This document shows, one piece after another, positions 35,103 through 44,600 of a DNA stretch of 64,000 nucleotides (the first letter of the stretch is position 1; every line of letters starts with the position of its first letter). Source of the stretch: Pseudomonas cannabina (GTDB lineage: Bacteria > Pseudomonadota > Gammaproteobacteria > Pseudomonadales > Pseudomonadaceae). The position numbers were made by a program, and so were the translations under genes. The notes beneath the pieces were generated by a model. The model searched no databases. It saw only the letters and a program-made list of their open reading frames with translations, and was not told where the DNA came from. The stretch is from positions 1 to 64,000 of the forward strand of contig NZ_FNKU01000001.1 of assembly GCF_900100365.1 (NCBI RefSeq), in the 5' to 3' direction.

Positions 35103-36311
35103 GGAGGCGCTGCAAAAATAGCCAACTGTCCCCACCCTTGGCACACTAAGTTCCTTCAACAGCCTCCCTCTCCGTGAGCGTTACGCGCGTGCAGAAGACC
35201 TTCTCCGAACTCGAATATACCGGCAAGAAAAAGCAGACTCGCCGAGATCGCTTCCTGGCTGACCTTGAACAGTTGGTGCCCTGGGCCCTGCTGGAGGCGC
35301 AAGTGGCGCCGTTTTATAGCAACACCGCAGGCAAGCGCGGACGCCCTGCGATAGGGGTGTCGCGCATGTTGCGCATGTACGTCGTGCAGCAGTGTTTCGG
35401 TTTCTCCGATGAAGGTTGCGAAGATGCCGTCTACGACAGCCAGGCCATCCGCGGTTTTATGGGTATCGACCTGGGTCGCGAGTCTGCACCGGATGCCACC
35501 ACCTTGCTGCGTTTTCGCCGCTTGCTGGAAGTCCATCAGCTAACCCGGCTGCTGTTTGAAACGATTAACCAGCATCTGGCCAGCCGGGGGCTGCTGCTCA
35601 AGGAAGGCACTATCGTCGACGCTACTCTGATCGCCGCGCCGCCCTCGGTCAAGAACCGAGAAGGCAAGCGTGATCCTGAGATGCATCAGGCCAGGAAAGG
35701 CAATCAATGGCACTTTGGGATGAAGGCCCACATTGGTGTAGACGCCACGTCGGGGCTGGTGCACAGCGTAGTAGGGACGGCCGCTAACGTGGCGGATGTC
35801 ACCCAGGTTGGCCAGTTGCTTCACGGTGACGAAACCTATGTTTCGGGTGACGCTGGATACACCGGTGCGGCCAAGCGACCGGAGCATGCTGAACGGGACG
35901 TTATCTGGTCGATTGCAGAACGGCCAAGCAGTTACAAGCAGCACGGCGAAGGCAGCGTGCTGTATCGGGTCAAGCGCAAAATTGAATATGCCAAGGCGCA
36001 ACTGCGTGCCAAGGTCGAGCACCCCTTCCAGGTAATCAAGGTGCGCTTCAATCATCGCAAGGTTCGCTACCGTGGGCTGGAAAAGAATACAGCGCAGTTG
36101 TTCAGTTTGTTTGGGTTGGCCAATCTGATGCTGGCCAAGCGGTATTTACAACAGACGGCAGGATAAATCCGTCTGAAAGGCGGGACTGGCCCGCCTTTCA
36201 GCAAAATGAGGGCAGAAATCTGCTCGAGAAACGTAAAATAAGGCCGGCAGGTTGAAAAAAACCGGCTTGGAAATGGGGACGGTGCGAACGGGTTAATTGT
36301 TCAGCGTCTCC
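35103..36311 (+). mobile_element. IS-B copy 3, IS5-family insertion sequence (1,209 bp)
   Basis: Opposite orientation to copies 1 and 2, with an intact CTAG duplication at 35099-35102 and 36312-36315. It lies 29 bp beyond the end of gtrA. Confidence 0.95.
35174..36166 (+). CDS. IS5-family transposase (IS-B copy 3)
   Basis: 330 residues from GTG, with Asp149, Asp226, Glu282 and Gly97. Looks functional. Confidence 0.95.
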   Translation: MSVTRVQKTFSELEYTGKKKQTRRDRFLADLEQLVPWALLEAQVAPFYSNTAGKRGRPAIGVSRMLRMYVVQQCFGFSDEGCEDAVYDSQAIRGFMGIDLGRESAPDATTLLRFRRLLEVHQLTRLLFETINQHLASRGLLLKEGTIVDATLIAAPPSVKNREGKRDPEMHQARKGNQWHFGMKAHIGVDATSGLVHSVVGTAANVADVTQVGQLLHGDETYVSGDAGYTGAAKRPEHAERDVIWSIAERPSSYKQHGEGSVLYRVKRKIEYAKAQLRAKVEHPFQVIKVRFNHRKVRYRGLEKNTAQLFSLFGLANLMLAKRYLQQTAG

Positions 36312-36340
36312 CTAGAAGTGGTTGTTGCCTTGCTTAGAGG

Positions 36341-36751
36341 TTATGGGCGCTTAGGGGTTTCGTCTTTTGCAGCGAAGGCCAGTTTTGAAAGTGTGAACGT
36401 AACAGGCAGTGTTAGTGCAATGGCTGCCAGTGGCGCCAATCGCTCGTCGAACTGCAGTTTTTCAACCCAGCACCAGAGTATGACCAGACTCAAGCAATAC
36501 TGAATGGCATAAATCAACGGCAGCAGCACAACCGATCGCAGGCCCTGATGGCTCTTGAATACGAAGAATCGATTCAGGACATACGCCAACAGAATGCCCG
36601 TCACGTATGAAATCGTATAGCTGATTTTATAAGACAGAAACATCAGCAGAACGAGGTAGATTCCGTAGGTCAAGGCGGTATTGAAACCGCCTGACATCAA
36701 GAATCGGGCAAAATCCTGCTTCAGGAATTTTGAGACGGCCTGATTCATCAT
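36341..36751 (-). CDS. gtrA: GtrA-family flippase
   Basis: A 136-residue membrane protein with four hydrophobic segments (FLMSGGFNTALTYGIYLVLLM, ISYTISYVTGILLAYVLNRFF, VVLLPLIYAIQYCLSLVILW, LAPLAAIALTLPVTFTLSKLA, quoted in part) and the family motif NRFFVFK. GtrA proteins move undecaprenyl-phosphate-linked sugars across the inner membrane. It is the last gene of the O-antigen cluster, seven bases after the fdtC-fdtA fusion, with a gtrB-like gene two genes upstream; together they suggest a periplasmic side-chain addition system. Confidence 0.87.
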   Translation of the reverse strand: MMNQAVSKFLKQDFARFLMSGGFNTALTYGIYLVLLMFLSYKISYTISYVTGILLAYVLNRFFVFKSHQGLRSVVLLPLIYAIQYCLSLVILWCWVEKLQFDERLAPLAAIALTLPVTFTLSKLAFAAKDETPKRP

Positions 36752-36758
36752 TGAACCG

Positions 36759-37709
36759 TTATTCTGCGTTTGCGATCAGGGATTTGAACTCTTCGTAGTT
36801 ACGAATATAGTCCCCGGCATCGTAATAATGCGACGCAAATACAAGCAGCACGGCGTCCTGAGAATAGCGATATTGGATGCCCCACGTCATCGGAGGCAAA
36901 TGAATGCCCTGATTCGGTTTGTCGAGAATAAACTCTTCACGATTGACACCATCGTCCGCCACCACATGAACCGAGCCCTTTACTGCAACAAGGAACTGGT
37001 GACAGATGCGATGCGCGTGTTCGCCTCGGGTTTCGGCCGTTGGAACGTCGTACACGAGGAAATAGCGTTCTGACTTGAAAGGTACCGAACGTTCGAATTC
37101 GCCCGCTGACAAGCTTCCGCGAATGTCAGCCACTTCATTCATCGTATGCAGCGTGACGTTCTTCACAGAAGTGCCAGTCACACCAGGTGCAGCAGTTTCC
37201 GAACGCGCTTCGCTGCTGGCGTTGACAGGCTTGGCGTCTACATAACCAATGATCTTGACCGGGTTGCCCACCACAATCGCATTGGGTGGCACGGAGCGTG
37301 TTACCACAGCACCTGCGCCGACCATTGCATTTATCCCGATGGTGATGCCAGGCAGGATCGTGCAGTTTGCGCCCAGCGAGGCGCCTTTTCTAATGATGGT
37401 TCGAGCGAACGTCTGAGGATAGACCTTGCTACGCGGGAACAAATCATTGGTGAAGGTGGCATTGGGGCCGATGAAGACATCGTCTTCAATGGTAATCCCG
37501 TCCCACACCTGCACGCCGCACTTCAACGTCACCCGGTTGCCAATGATAACGTCGTTTTCGATGAATACATTGTCACAGACGTTGCATTCACTGCCCAGCT
37601 GCGCGCCTGGCAGAATATGTGCGAATGCCCATACTCGCGAATCTTTACCGATATTCTCGGACTCGCACAGGGCGTGGCTGTGAACAAAGAAATCCTTACC
37701 GCTGCTCAT
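36759..37709 (-). CDS. Fused sugar N-acetyltransferase / 3,4-ketoisomerase (FdtC-FdtA type)
   Basis: ATG at 37709 is chosen because GGAG lies seven bases upstream; it gives 316 residues. Residues 1-155 form a left-handed beta-helix acetyltransferase (VCDNVFIENDVIIGN, CTILPGITIGINAMVGAGAVV, IVVGNPVKIIGYV), like the enzymes that acetylate the 3-amino group of dTDP-3-amino-3,6-dideoxyhexoses. A linker of about 25 residues leads to a cupin domain (about 180-316, GEHAHRICHQFLVAVKGSVHV and GIHLPPMTWGIQYRY) typical of FdtA/QdtA 3,4-ketoisomerases. One polypeptide thus holds the first and third of three steps, with FdtB as the second. Fuc3NAc or Qui3NAc cannot be told apart by reading; Fuc3NAc is known in P. 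syringae O-antigens. Confidence 0.85.
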   Translation of the reverse strand: MSSGKDFFVHSHALCESENIGKDSRVWAFAHILPGAQLGSECNVCDNVFIENDVIIGNRVTLKCGVQVWDGITIEDDVFIGPNATFTNDLFPRSKVYPQTFARTIIRKGASLGANCTILPGITIGINAMVGAGAVVTRSVPPNAIVVGNPVKIIGYVDAKPVNASSEARSETAAPGVTGTSVKNVTLHTMNEVADIRGSLSAGEFERSVPFKSERYFLVYDVPTAETRGEHAHRICHQFLVAVKGSVHVVADDGVNREEFILDKPNQGIHLPPMTWGIQYRYSQDAVLLVFASHYYDAGDYIRNYEEFKSLIANAE

Positions 37710-38646
37710 GTGTTTCTCCAAATCCCTCGATTCTCATCGGAATGGCCAAGGGTCTATTCTTTGTGTTTTCGTAGGTGCGCCATGCGTAGGAACCAACAAT
37801 TCCCAATCCCAGCAGGTTCAGACAGCCAAGAAAAGTGATGGCCAGCATGATCATCGCATAGCCCGGCACTTCGATTCGGCCTTCGAGCTTGGCAATCAGT
37901 GTGAACACGCCAAACAGCGCTGCAAATACCGAGCCGAATGCGCCGACTCGAGTCAGTATCCGAATAGGCATATCCGTAAAGGAAAATACGCTGTCCATCA
38001 GGTAATTGACTTTCTTGCGCAGCGTCCACGCGGATGTACCGTGAACTCGCTCCTGTCGGGTGTAGGTCACCACCGCACGGCGGTAGCCCATCCAGAATAT
38101 TTGAGCGATCAGAGAGCTGTGACGCTCTCCGAGGGTCAACAGAGTGTCCCGGAAGGCTTTGTTGCAGGCGAACATGTCGACGCCGCCTGGAGGTATTTCA
38201 GGGATGATATAGCGGCGATAAAGTCCCCAGAAAATCCTTGAGGCAGTGCGTGAGGCCCACGGGTCCTGACGACCTTCTCGCACACCCACCACAACATCCG
38301 TATCGCCTCGCATCAGCACGGTGTTCATTTCCAGAACCAGTTCCGGTGGCTCTTGGAGATCCGCGGCCATTACCGCAAAACGGTCGCCTGTTCCATGCTG
38401 CAGGCCCGTGCGGATAGCCATGAAGGACCCGAAGTTTCTGGACAACAGGATCAGCTTGGATGTGAACGATTGTGACGGCAGTTGTTCCCGGAGTATTTCG
38501 TAACAGCGGTCAGGACTGCCGTCTATCACGAACACGACTTCAAGGTCGTGTCCGAGCTGCTTGTCTAGCGCCGTCACTGCAACGAGCAAATCCGGAAGAT
38601 TGCTTTCGTTGCGATATACGGGAATGACCAACGTCAGCAAAGTCAT
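37696..38646 (-). CDS. GtrB-like polyprenyl-phosphate glycosyltransferase
   Basis: A 316-residue family 2 glycosyltransferase. The catalytic domain (LLTLVIPVYRNESNLPDLL, VFVIDGSPDRC, MAADLQEPPEL with the metal-binding DLQ/PE motif) is followed by two C-terminal membrane segments (VGAFGSVFAALFGVFTLIA, YAMIMLAITFLGCLNLLGLG). This layout is that of GtrB/DPM1-type enzymes, which charge undecaprenyl phosphate with a sugar. With GtrA and the DUF2142 protein in the same operon, it probably loads the amino sugar made by FdtA, FdtB and FdtC. It overlaps fdtB by four bases. Confidence 0.87.
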   Translation of the reverse strand: MTLLTLVIPVYRNESNLPDLLVAVTALDKQLGHDLEVVFVIDGSPDRCYEILREQLPSQSFTSKLILLSRNFGSFMAIRTGLQHGTGDRFAVMAADLQEPPELVLEMNTVLMRGDTDVVVGVREGRQDPWASRTASRIFWGLYRRYIIPEIPPGGVDMFACNKAFRDTLLTLGERHSSLIAQIFWMGYRRAVVTYTRQERVHGTSAWTLRKKVNYLMDSVFSFTDMPIRILTRVGAFGSVFAALFGVFTLIAKLEGRIEVPGYAMIMLAITFLGCLNLLGLGIVGSYAWRTYENTKNRPLAIPMRIEGFGETHEQR

Positions 38647-39758
38647 ATCTCCTTGGAAAAATACGCGGTTACCGCATCGATAACGCGATCAACTTCTTCG
38701 TCGCTCAGGCCCGGAAAGCAGGGCAGGGAGATGACGGTATCGCACGTGCGCTCAGTCACGTCCAGAGCCACGGAAGACCGGGCTGTATAGGCGGGCTGCT
38801 TGTGATCGGCGATAGGGTAGTGAATATCAGTGCTGACTGATTTCTCTTTGAGCGCAGCGGCAAGTGCAGCTCGATCCTTTGTGCGGATGACATACAGATG
38901 GGCGACGAAATCGTCTGATACCGAGGAGGGCAGTTCGATATCGAGCCCGGCAAACGCTTCGTTATAGCGCTTGGCGATCGAGCGACGCTGCTCGTTCCAG
39001 GTGTCGAGGTGCGGTAACTTGATGCGCAGGATTGCGGCTTGCATCTCGTCGAGTCGGCTGTTACGGCCGCCCGGAATGGCAATGCGGTACTTCTGATCCC
39101 AACCATACTGCCGAAGCTGGCGAATACGTGCTGCCAGAGCATCGTCATCAGTGACAACAGCGCCACCGTCACCGAGCGCACCCAGGTTTTTGGTCGGATA
39201 GAAGCTGAAGCAGGCGATGGTGCCGAAGCTGCCCGCTTGCTTGCCGTTGCGCCGCGCGCCATGGGACTGCGCGCAGTCTTCAAGAACCGGAATACCGGCA
39301 GCAGATGCGATCTCGACGATCTCTTCGATGTTCGCCAGTTGGCCGTACAAGTGCGTAACGATGATGGCGACCGGTTTTTCCTTGGCGATCACGGCTTGCA
39401 GAGACTTTTTGCAAAGCGTCAGCGTCGCTGGATCGACATCGGCATAAACAGGGGTCGCACCCACTGCATGGATGGCGGTGCTGCCATAAAAGCCGGCGTT
39501 GGCCACGGCGACAACAGGGTCGCCTACTGCAACGCCGAGACCCTTCAGGGCAAGTTCCAGTGCATCGGAGCCGTTCGCCACGCTGATGCAATACTGTACG
39601 CCTACATACGCAGCAAACTCTTCCTCGAACAGTTTTACTTCGTTACCTAACACATACCAGTGGCTGTCCAGCACGGCCTTCAATGGCGTCGCGAAATCGA
39701 GCCCGGCGTTAGCTTTGATGGCCGAGAAAAGTGGAATATTTTCCATTGGGGTTTCCAT
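38643..39758 (-). CDS. fdtB: dTDP-3-amino-3,6-dideoxyhexose aminotransferase (FdtB type)
   Basis: ATG at 39758, three bases after the stop of the DUF2142 gene, gives 371 residues, the usual family length. It is a DegT/DnrJ/EryC1 PLP enzyme: AVANGSDALELALKGLGV (cofactor phosphate), PVLEDCAQSHGARRNG (Asp under the pyridine ring), CFSFYPTKNLGALGDGGAV with the Schiff-base lysine in PTKN, and GRNSRLDEMQAAILR. FdtB transaminates the 3-keto sugar produced by FdtA. The ketoisomerase and acetyltransferase are fused two genes downstream, which makes this assignment firm. Confidence 0.88.
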   Translation of the reverse strand: METPMENIPLFSAIKANAGLDFATPLKAVLDSHWYVLGNEVKLFEEEFAAYVGVQYCISVANGSDALELALKGLGVAVGDPVVAVANAGFYGSTAIHAVGATPVYADVDPATLTLCKKSLQAVIAKEKPVAIIVTHLYGQLANIEEIVEIASAAGIPVLEDCAQSHGARRNGKQAGSFGTIACFSFYPTKNLGALGDGGAVVTDDDALAARIRQLRQYGWDQKYRIAIPGGRNSRLDEMQAAILRIKLPHLDTWNEQRRSIAKRYNEAFAGLDIELPSSVSDDFVAHLYVIRTKDRAALAAALKEKSVSTDIHYPIADHKQPAYTARSSVALDVTERTCDTVISLPCFPGLSDEEVDRVIDAVTAYFSKEI

Positions 39759-39760
39759 GA

Positions 39761-41629
39761 TCAGTGAGACGAACGGCTGATGGATGCGCATACATCAGGC
39801 ATTGCGAAAATTTTAAAGGTCGAGCTGACAGTGTACAGCTTCAGATCGCATCTATCCGAGGACGATGTCGAAAGAATATTGCCGTCGTAGCCTGAACGCG
39901 CAGCCGCCTTGTTGTTAAGCGCTGCAGCAACATCCGGCCGTTTGTTATCGATTCTTAGCGCACTTACAACTTTACCTGCTTCCACAGCGATCACATATTG
40001 CGGTGCACCGTCTGCTTCCTCGATAAAGCTCCAGCCTTTCACCAGCCAGCCATTGGGCGTTTTCCGGATCTCATCCAGGTTACCCACTGTTCCTTTTGGC
40101 TCGACCGTCGCTTTGAGAAAGAACTCACCGTTGTTCAGCGCCAGTCGGCTAGTCAGCTGTGCCGGGCTCAGAATCTTCGTTTCCGAAGTTTTGGCCGCGT
40201 CGCTTGCCATGACGGCATCTGTCACCGCCATGCCAATGGCTGATTGTCCTATATTGGTCGGGTCCAGAGTATTCGCGCTCCACGCCAGACTGTTTGTCCA
40301 GGCCATCCATACCGCCACCGTTACCAGGCACTTCACATGGAAATGACGAACTTTGGCGGTTGACGATGCCACCGCCGCAGAGAAGTAGCTTTTGGTCGCG
40401 AGCGCGATGAGGATGCTCAAGAAGGGGATCGTGACAAACAGATACCGGCCCTGGGGTTGTGGCAAGGCGTTCTGTGACGCAAGCATGCTAAGTACCACGA
40501 TCGAGGGAAACAAACCGAAAATCATGATCAGAGGTAACAGGTAATTCAGATAAAAAACCGATGTTTTGACATGAGCGCGCGCGCGGTACGTCTGGACAGC
40601 TGCAGCGATGCACAAGGCAGCGAACAGTGCAGCCGCGATACTGTAATAGGTGGGCGGAAGGTAGATGCTCATCCAGCCGGTTACGGAAAAGTAACTGACC
40701 AGTGAAAGGCTGAGCCAGGGCCGAATGGCTTTCATTTCAAAAAAATGCTCAGGGCATCCAATGAAACACGTGCCGTACCCGGCGCTTGGGCTGCCTTTGT
40801 GCATCGCCGAAAATTCGATTTGCCCAGAGACGCCCGATATTTCACCAAATTTCATGTACGTCAGTAACAGCATAGGACCGGAAACAATAGCGGCCGCGAC
40901 GATGAGGGGGACAATACATTTTTTCAGATTCAATTCTGCGAAGTAATGCTGGGCGACGAGGGTCACCGCGACAAAAACCAGTGCAGGCAAGAAGTACAGT
41001 TTTGCCATGAACATCAGCCCCAACGCGCCGCCCAGGCAGAGAGCGGCAAGCTTGTCAGGTCTTTTCAAAAAGCCCAGTAATGCGCTCAGCACCAGCGCGA
41101 CACTCATCAAGCCGTAGGCGTCACTGTTGAAGTACGAAAAAACAAAAGATACCTGAGGGATCAGCGCAACGATGAGCGCACCAAGGGCCGCTGCTCTTTT
41201 TGACATCCCTGCCCGGTAGCCAATGCGAAACAGGGCGCCGATGAAGATGGCGCCCATGATCCAGTTGACGCATCGAGCCGCCACGTAGCCAAGCTCATTG
41301 GGCAATATCCAGCCCAGACTGTGATAGCTGATCAGAGCACCCAGTACATGAGGAAAGGGCAGCCCGTGATACCAGAATGCTCCGGGTTGCCACGTATAGC
41401 CTGAGATCGCCCCGGTAAAAGGCTGACTCGGCTGTGTGGCGTCCGGCAGGGAGTGGAACGCGTTCAGGTATTCCAGCAAAAAGAAGTGCGTGGATTCATC
41501 TGGCGCACCATGAAACTTGATGCCAAACGACCAGACGGCCACAACAAAGAAATAGAAAACACCCAGTACCCATTGGTAGCGGGTACTGGTCCAGCCTGCA
41601 GAGCTGTTGGAGCGAGTTGCTTCAAACAC
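39761..41629 (-). CDS. DUF2142 membrane protein, probable GT-C glycosyltransferase
   Basis: A 622-residue inner-membrane protein. An N-terminal segment is followed by FHGAPDESTHFF, an acidic loop typical of DUF2142 and GT-C enzymes, then about ten membrane segments to residue 430 and a C-terminal domain of about 180 residues with a beta pattern (DEIRKTPNGWLVKGWSF) likely in the periplasm. GT-C enzymes take sugars from polyprenyl phosphate. Placed between the polymerase and the fdt/gtr genes, it is the best candidate for the enzyme that transfers the amino-sugar branch onto the rhamnan. Role inferred. Confidence 0.75.
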   Translation of the reverse strand: MFEATRSNSSAGWTSTRYQWVLGVFYFFVVAVWSFGIKFHGAPDESTHFFLLEYLNAFHSLPDATQPSQPFTGAISGYTWQPGAFWYHGLPFPHVLGALISYHSLGWILPNELGYVAARCVNWIMGAIFIGALFRIGYRAGMSKRAAALGALIVALIPQVSFVFSYFNSDAYGLMSVALVLSALLGFLKRPDKLAALCLGGALGLMFMAKLYFLPALVFVAVTLVAQHYFAELNLKKCIVPLIVAAAIVSGPMLLLTYMKFGEISGVSGQIEFSAMHKGSPSAGYGTCFIGCPEHFFEMKAIRPWLSLSLVSYFSVTGWMSIYLPPTYYSIAAALFAALCIAAAVQTYRARAHVKTSVFYLNYLLPLIMIFGLFPSIVVLSMLASQNALPQPQGRYLFVTIPFLSILIALATKSYFSAAVASSTAKVRHFHVKCLVTVAVWMAWTNSLAWSANTLDPTNIGQSAIGMAVTDAVMASDAAKTSETKILSPAQLTSRLALNNGEFFLKATVEPKGTVGNLDEIRKTPNGWLVKGWSFIEEADGAPQYVIAVEAGKVVSALRIDNKRPDVAAALNNKAAARSGYDGNILSTSSSDRCDLKLYTVSSTFKIFAMPDVCASISRSSH

Positions 41630-41692
41630 GGGCGTCCCTCAATGTAATAATCGTTTCCATTGTTTCAGATTCAGCGTTATCAATTATCGGCG

Positions 41693-44600
41693 TCAAGTCG
41701 CTATCCTTGGTGGCCAGGCCAGGCTGAAATCTTCGTAATCCAGGGTCAGGTTCGGGCTATAGGCATAATCCACCTGAATCTGTGGCCACCTGGATTTCAT
41801 GTAGTGGACTTCTTGCGAAAACCGCGCTTGTTTTTGAGGCGTGTCTTCATGTCCCCGGGTTGCGGACTCATGATGATACAGCTCCGCGAAGGGCGTCCAC
41901 ACATTGAGATAACCCGCTTCTCGAGCCCTCAGGCAGAAGTCAATGTCGTTAAAGGTGACTTTCAGATGTTCTTCGTCAAGCCCACCGAGTTCTTCGAATA
42001 TCGACTTCTTGATAATAAGACAGGCGGCGGTAACGGCTGAAAACTCCTGGATAAGTTCTGCCCTGCAGAAATAGCCGTGTGCGCCTTTTGACAAGTATTT
42101 ATGCGAGTGTCCTGCGACGCCCCCCAGGCCCACGATGACACCGCCGTGCTGAAGCCTGTTGTCGGGATACCACAACCGGGCGCCCACGGCACCTACGTTC
42201 TCTTGCAGGGCAATCGACACCATTTCACTCAGCCAGTCAGGCGAAATGACCTCAATGTCATTATTGACAAGGCCGATCAGCTCACCCTTGGCAATACGCA
42301 CTGCCGCGTTATTGAGTGCTGAATAGTTGAAGGGGGCTTCATCGCGCAGCACGCGGATATTTTCTTCCTGATCGAGCTGAGCAAAGTAAGCAAGCGACTC
42401 TGGATCGTCAGAGCCATTGTCGACCAGAATGATTTCGTAATGCGCATACGTGGTCAGTCGCTTGATGCTGTCGATGCACTGTTTGACGAGCGTGTGCGCG
42501 TTTCGGGTTGGAATCACCAGCGTTACGAGAGGCAGTGAAGCCGGCAGCGTGTAGTGAACACGGTACATGCCCAGAGCGGACAGTTCGGCAGTGCCGATTC
42601 CGCCTTCGCGTTGCAGATGCTCATCAAGCGCCTTCACGCCGGCCAGCGCGGCATAGGGCTTTTTATCGCCAGCCATCGCAGTACTGCCGGCATGTATGCG
42701 CCAATGATAGAGCACGCGCGGAATGTGGATAATCTGGCTTCGCTGCAGCTTTTCTATACAACGCAGTGCCAGGTCATAATCCTGAGCGCCTTCGAATCCG
42801 ACTCTGAATTGCCCGACTTCGTTGATCAGATCTCTCCGATAGGCACCGAGGTGGCAGACCATGTTTTGTGAGCGAAACAAAAACTCATTCCAGTCTGACT
42901 TGAAGTGGGGCGAACTGCGCGTGCCGTCAGTGCTGATCTTGTCTTCATCAGAATAGATGAGCCCTGCATCCGGGTTTTCACGGATCGTCCGGGCCACCCA
43001 GTAAAGGGCATGCCTGGGCAGGAGATCATCGTTATCCATCAGTACAACAAAATCGCCTGTGGCCATTTCAAGGGCCGAGTTGCTGGCTGCCGAGATATGT
43101 CCATTGTGTTCACGAAAGACGACCTTGATCCTGTCATCCATTGCATTCAACGACTTCAGATAATCGATCACTTCCTGATCAGTCGAGGCGTCATCGGCCA
43201 GGCAAAGTTCCCACCGCGGATACAGTTGTGCGCAAACGCTCTCTACGGCTTCACGCAGCAAATCCAGCGGCGGGTTGTAGACCGGCATGATAATAGAGAT
43301 AACCGGGCTATCACCCCAGCGTGCTATATCGCCGCTGATGACTTCAATCTTCGCATCATCCAGGGTGTCGTATTTCTCTACCCACAGGGCGTAGTCATTC
43401 CGGTTGCCGATGGCGTCACCTTTGGCCCATCGCGCTTGAGCAATTACGCCCGCAAGGCCTCTTGCTCGCCATACCCGGTACGCTTTCCCGGCCGTGCTGA
43501 AGAGACCGCCGCCACGTCGGATGATCCGGGGCAGCGAATTGACGGCGCTCCCGGTTCTGCGAAAGGCACTGGCCAGTTTTCTGAGTGGTGACGTTATCCT
43601 CCAACTGTGAGAGGACTGCATCGACATGATATGCAGATCCAGGTTGTGAATATGCGTGTCTTTGGCTTCCAGCTCCAGCCGGTGCTTTTCCATCATCTGG
43701 ACATTTTTGCTTTCAAGCCCTGTCACTTCACGGCGCTGATTCTGTTGCAGCGCCAACGTTTCGGCTTCGAGGCGAGTCAACTCCCGGTGATGGCTTTCTT
43801 TCAATGCCAGGTGCTTGGCTTCGAACTCTGTCAATGCGAGGTGATGGCTTTCTTGCATCGCCAGCTGTCTGGCTTCGAGCTCAGTCAGCGTCAGGTGATG
43901 ATTTTCCTGCAACGTCAGATTGTCGGTCTTGAGCCCCATGACCTCACTGCGGTGCGCTTCCAGTGCCGCCAGGTGTACGCTTTCAGCCTCCATCAGCTTG
44001 AGCCGATAACTTTCCTGAATAGCGAGATTTTGTGCTTCGAGTGCCTCCCGTTCTTGCTGATGGGCCTCTTGCATTGCCCGCTTTTCAGCCTCAAGTTCCG
44101 CCAGCGCACGACTGTGGCTTTCCTGAAGAGCCGCATTGGCAGCTTCCAGCTCCATTCGCTCACGACTGTGGCTTTCCTGGAGCGTCTCACTGGCGGTTTC
44201 CAGTTCTGTCAGTGCCAGGCTGTGGCTTTCCTGAAGCGTCGCATTTGCCGTTTCCAGCTCCATCAGCGCCAGGCGATGACGTTCCTGAGCAGACAGGTTT
44301 TCAAGTTCTATATTCGCCAGCGCAAGACGATGATTCTCCTGCTCCGCCAGATTGGCCGCTTCGATTGCTTCGAGGGCCGAGTGTTCTTTCAGGTTCTGAT
44401 CTGAGGTCGTTTCGAGCGCTTGTTTGAGTTCTTCTTCCTGTTGAACAAGTCTGGCGGCGACCTCACTTTCCGTGAGCAGCGTAAAGGAAATCTGTACTTT
44501 GAATGATTTACCTTTGACCATCTTGCGGAGATCGACCGGCAACATCACGTGTGGGTCATCGTTCAGTGCCATGAACAGGGTGCCGTTGGCATCACTTGAA

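Noticed and set aside
43670..44340. Tandem 54-bp repeats as a possible CRISPR or satellite array
   Set aside because: They are in frame, imperfect and encode helical protein repeats; no spacers.
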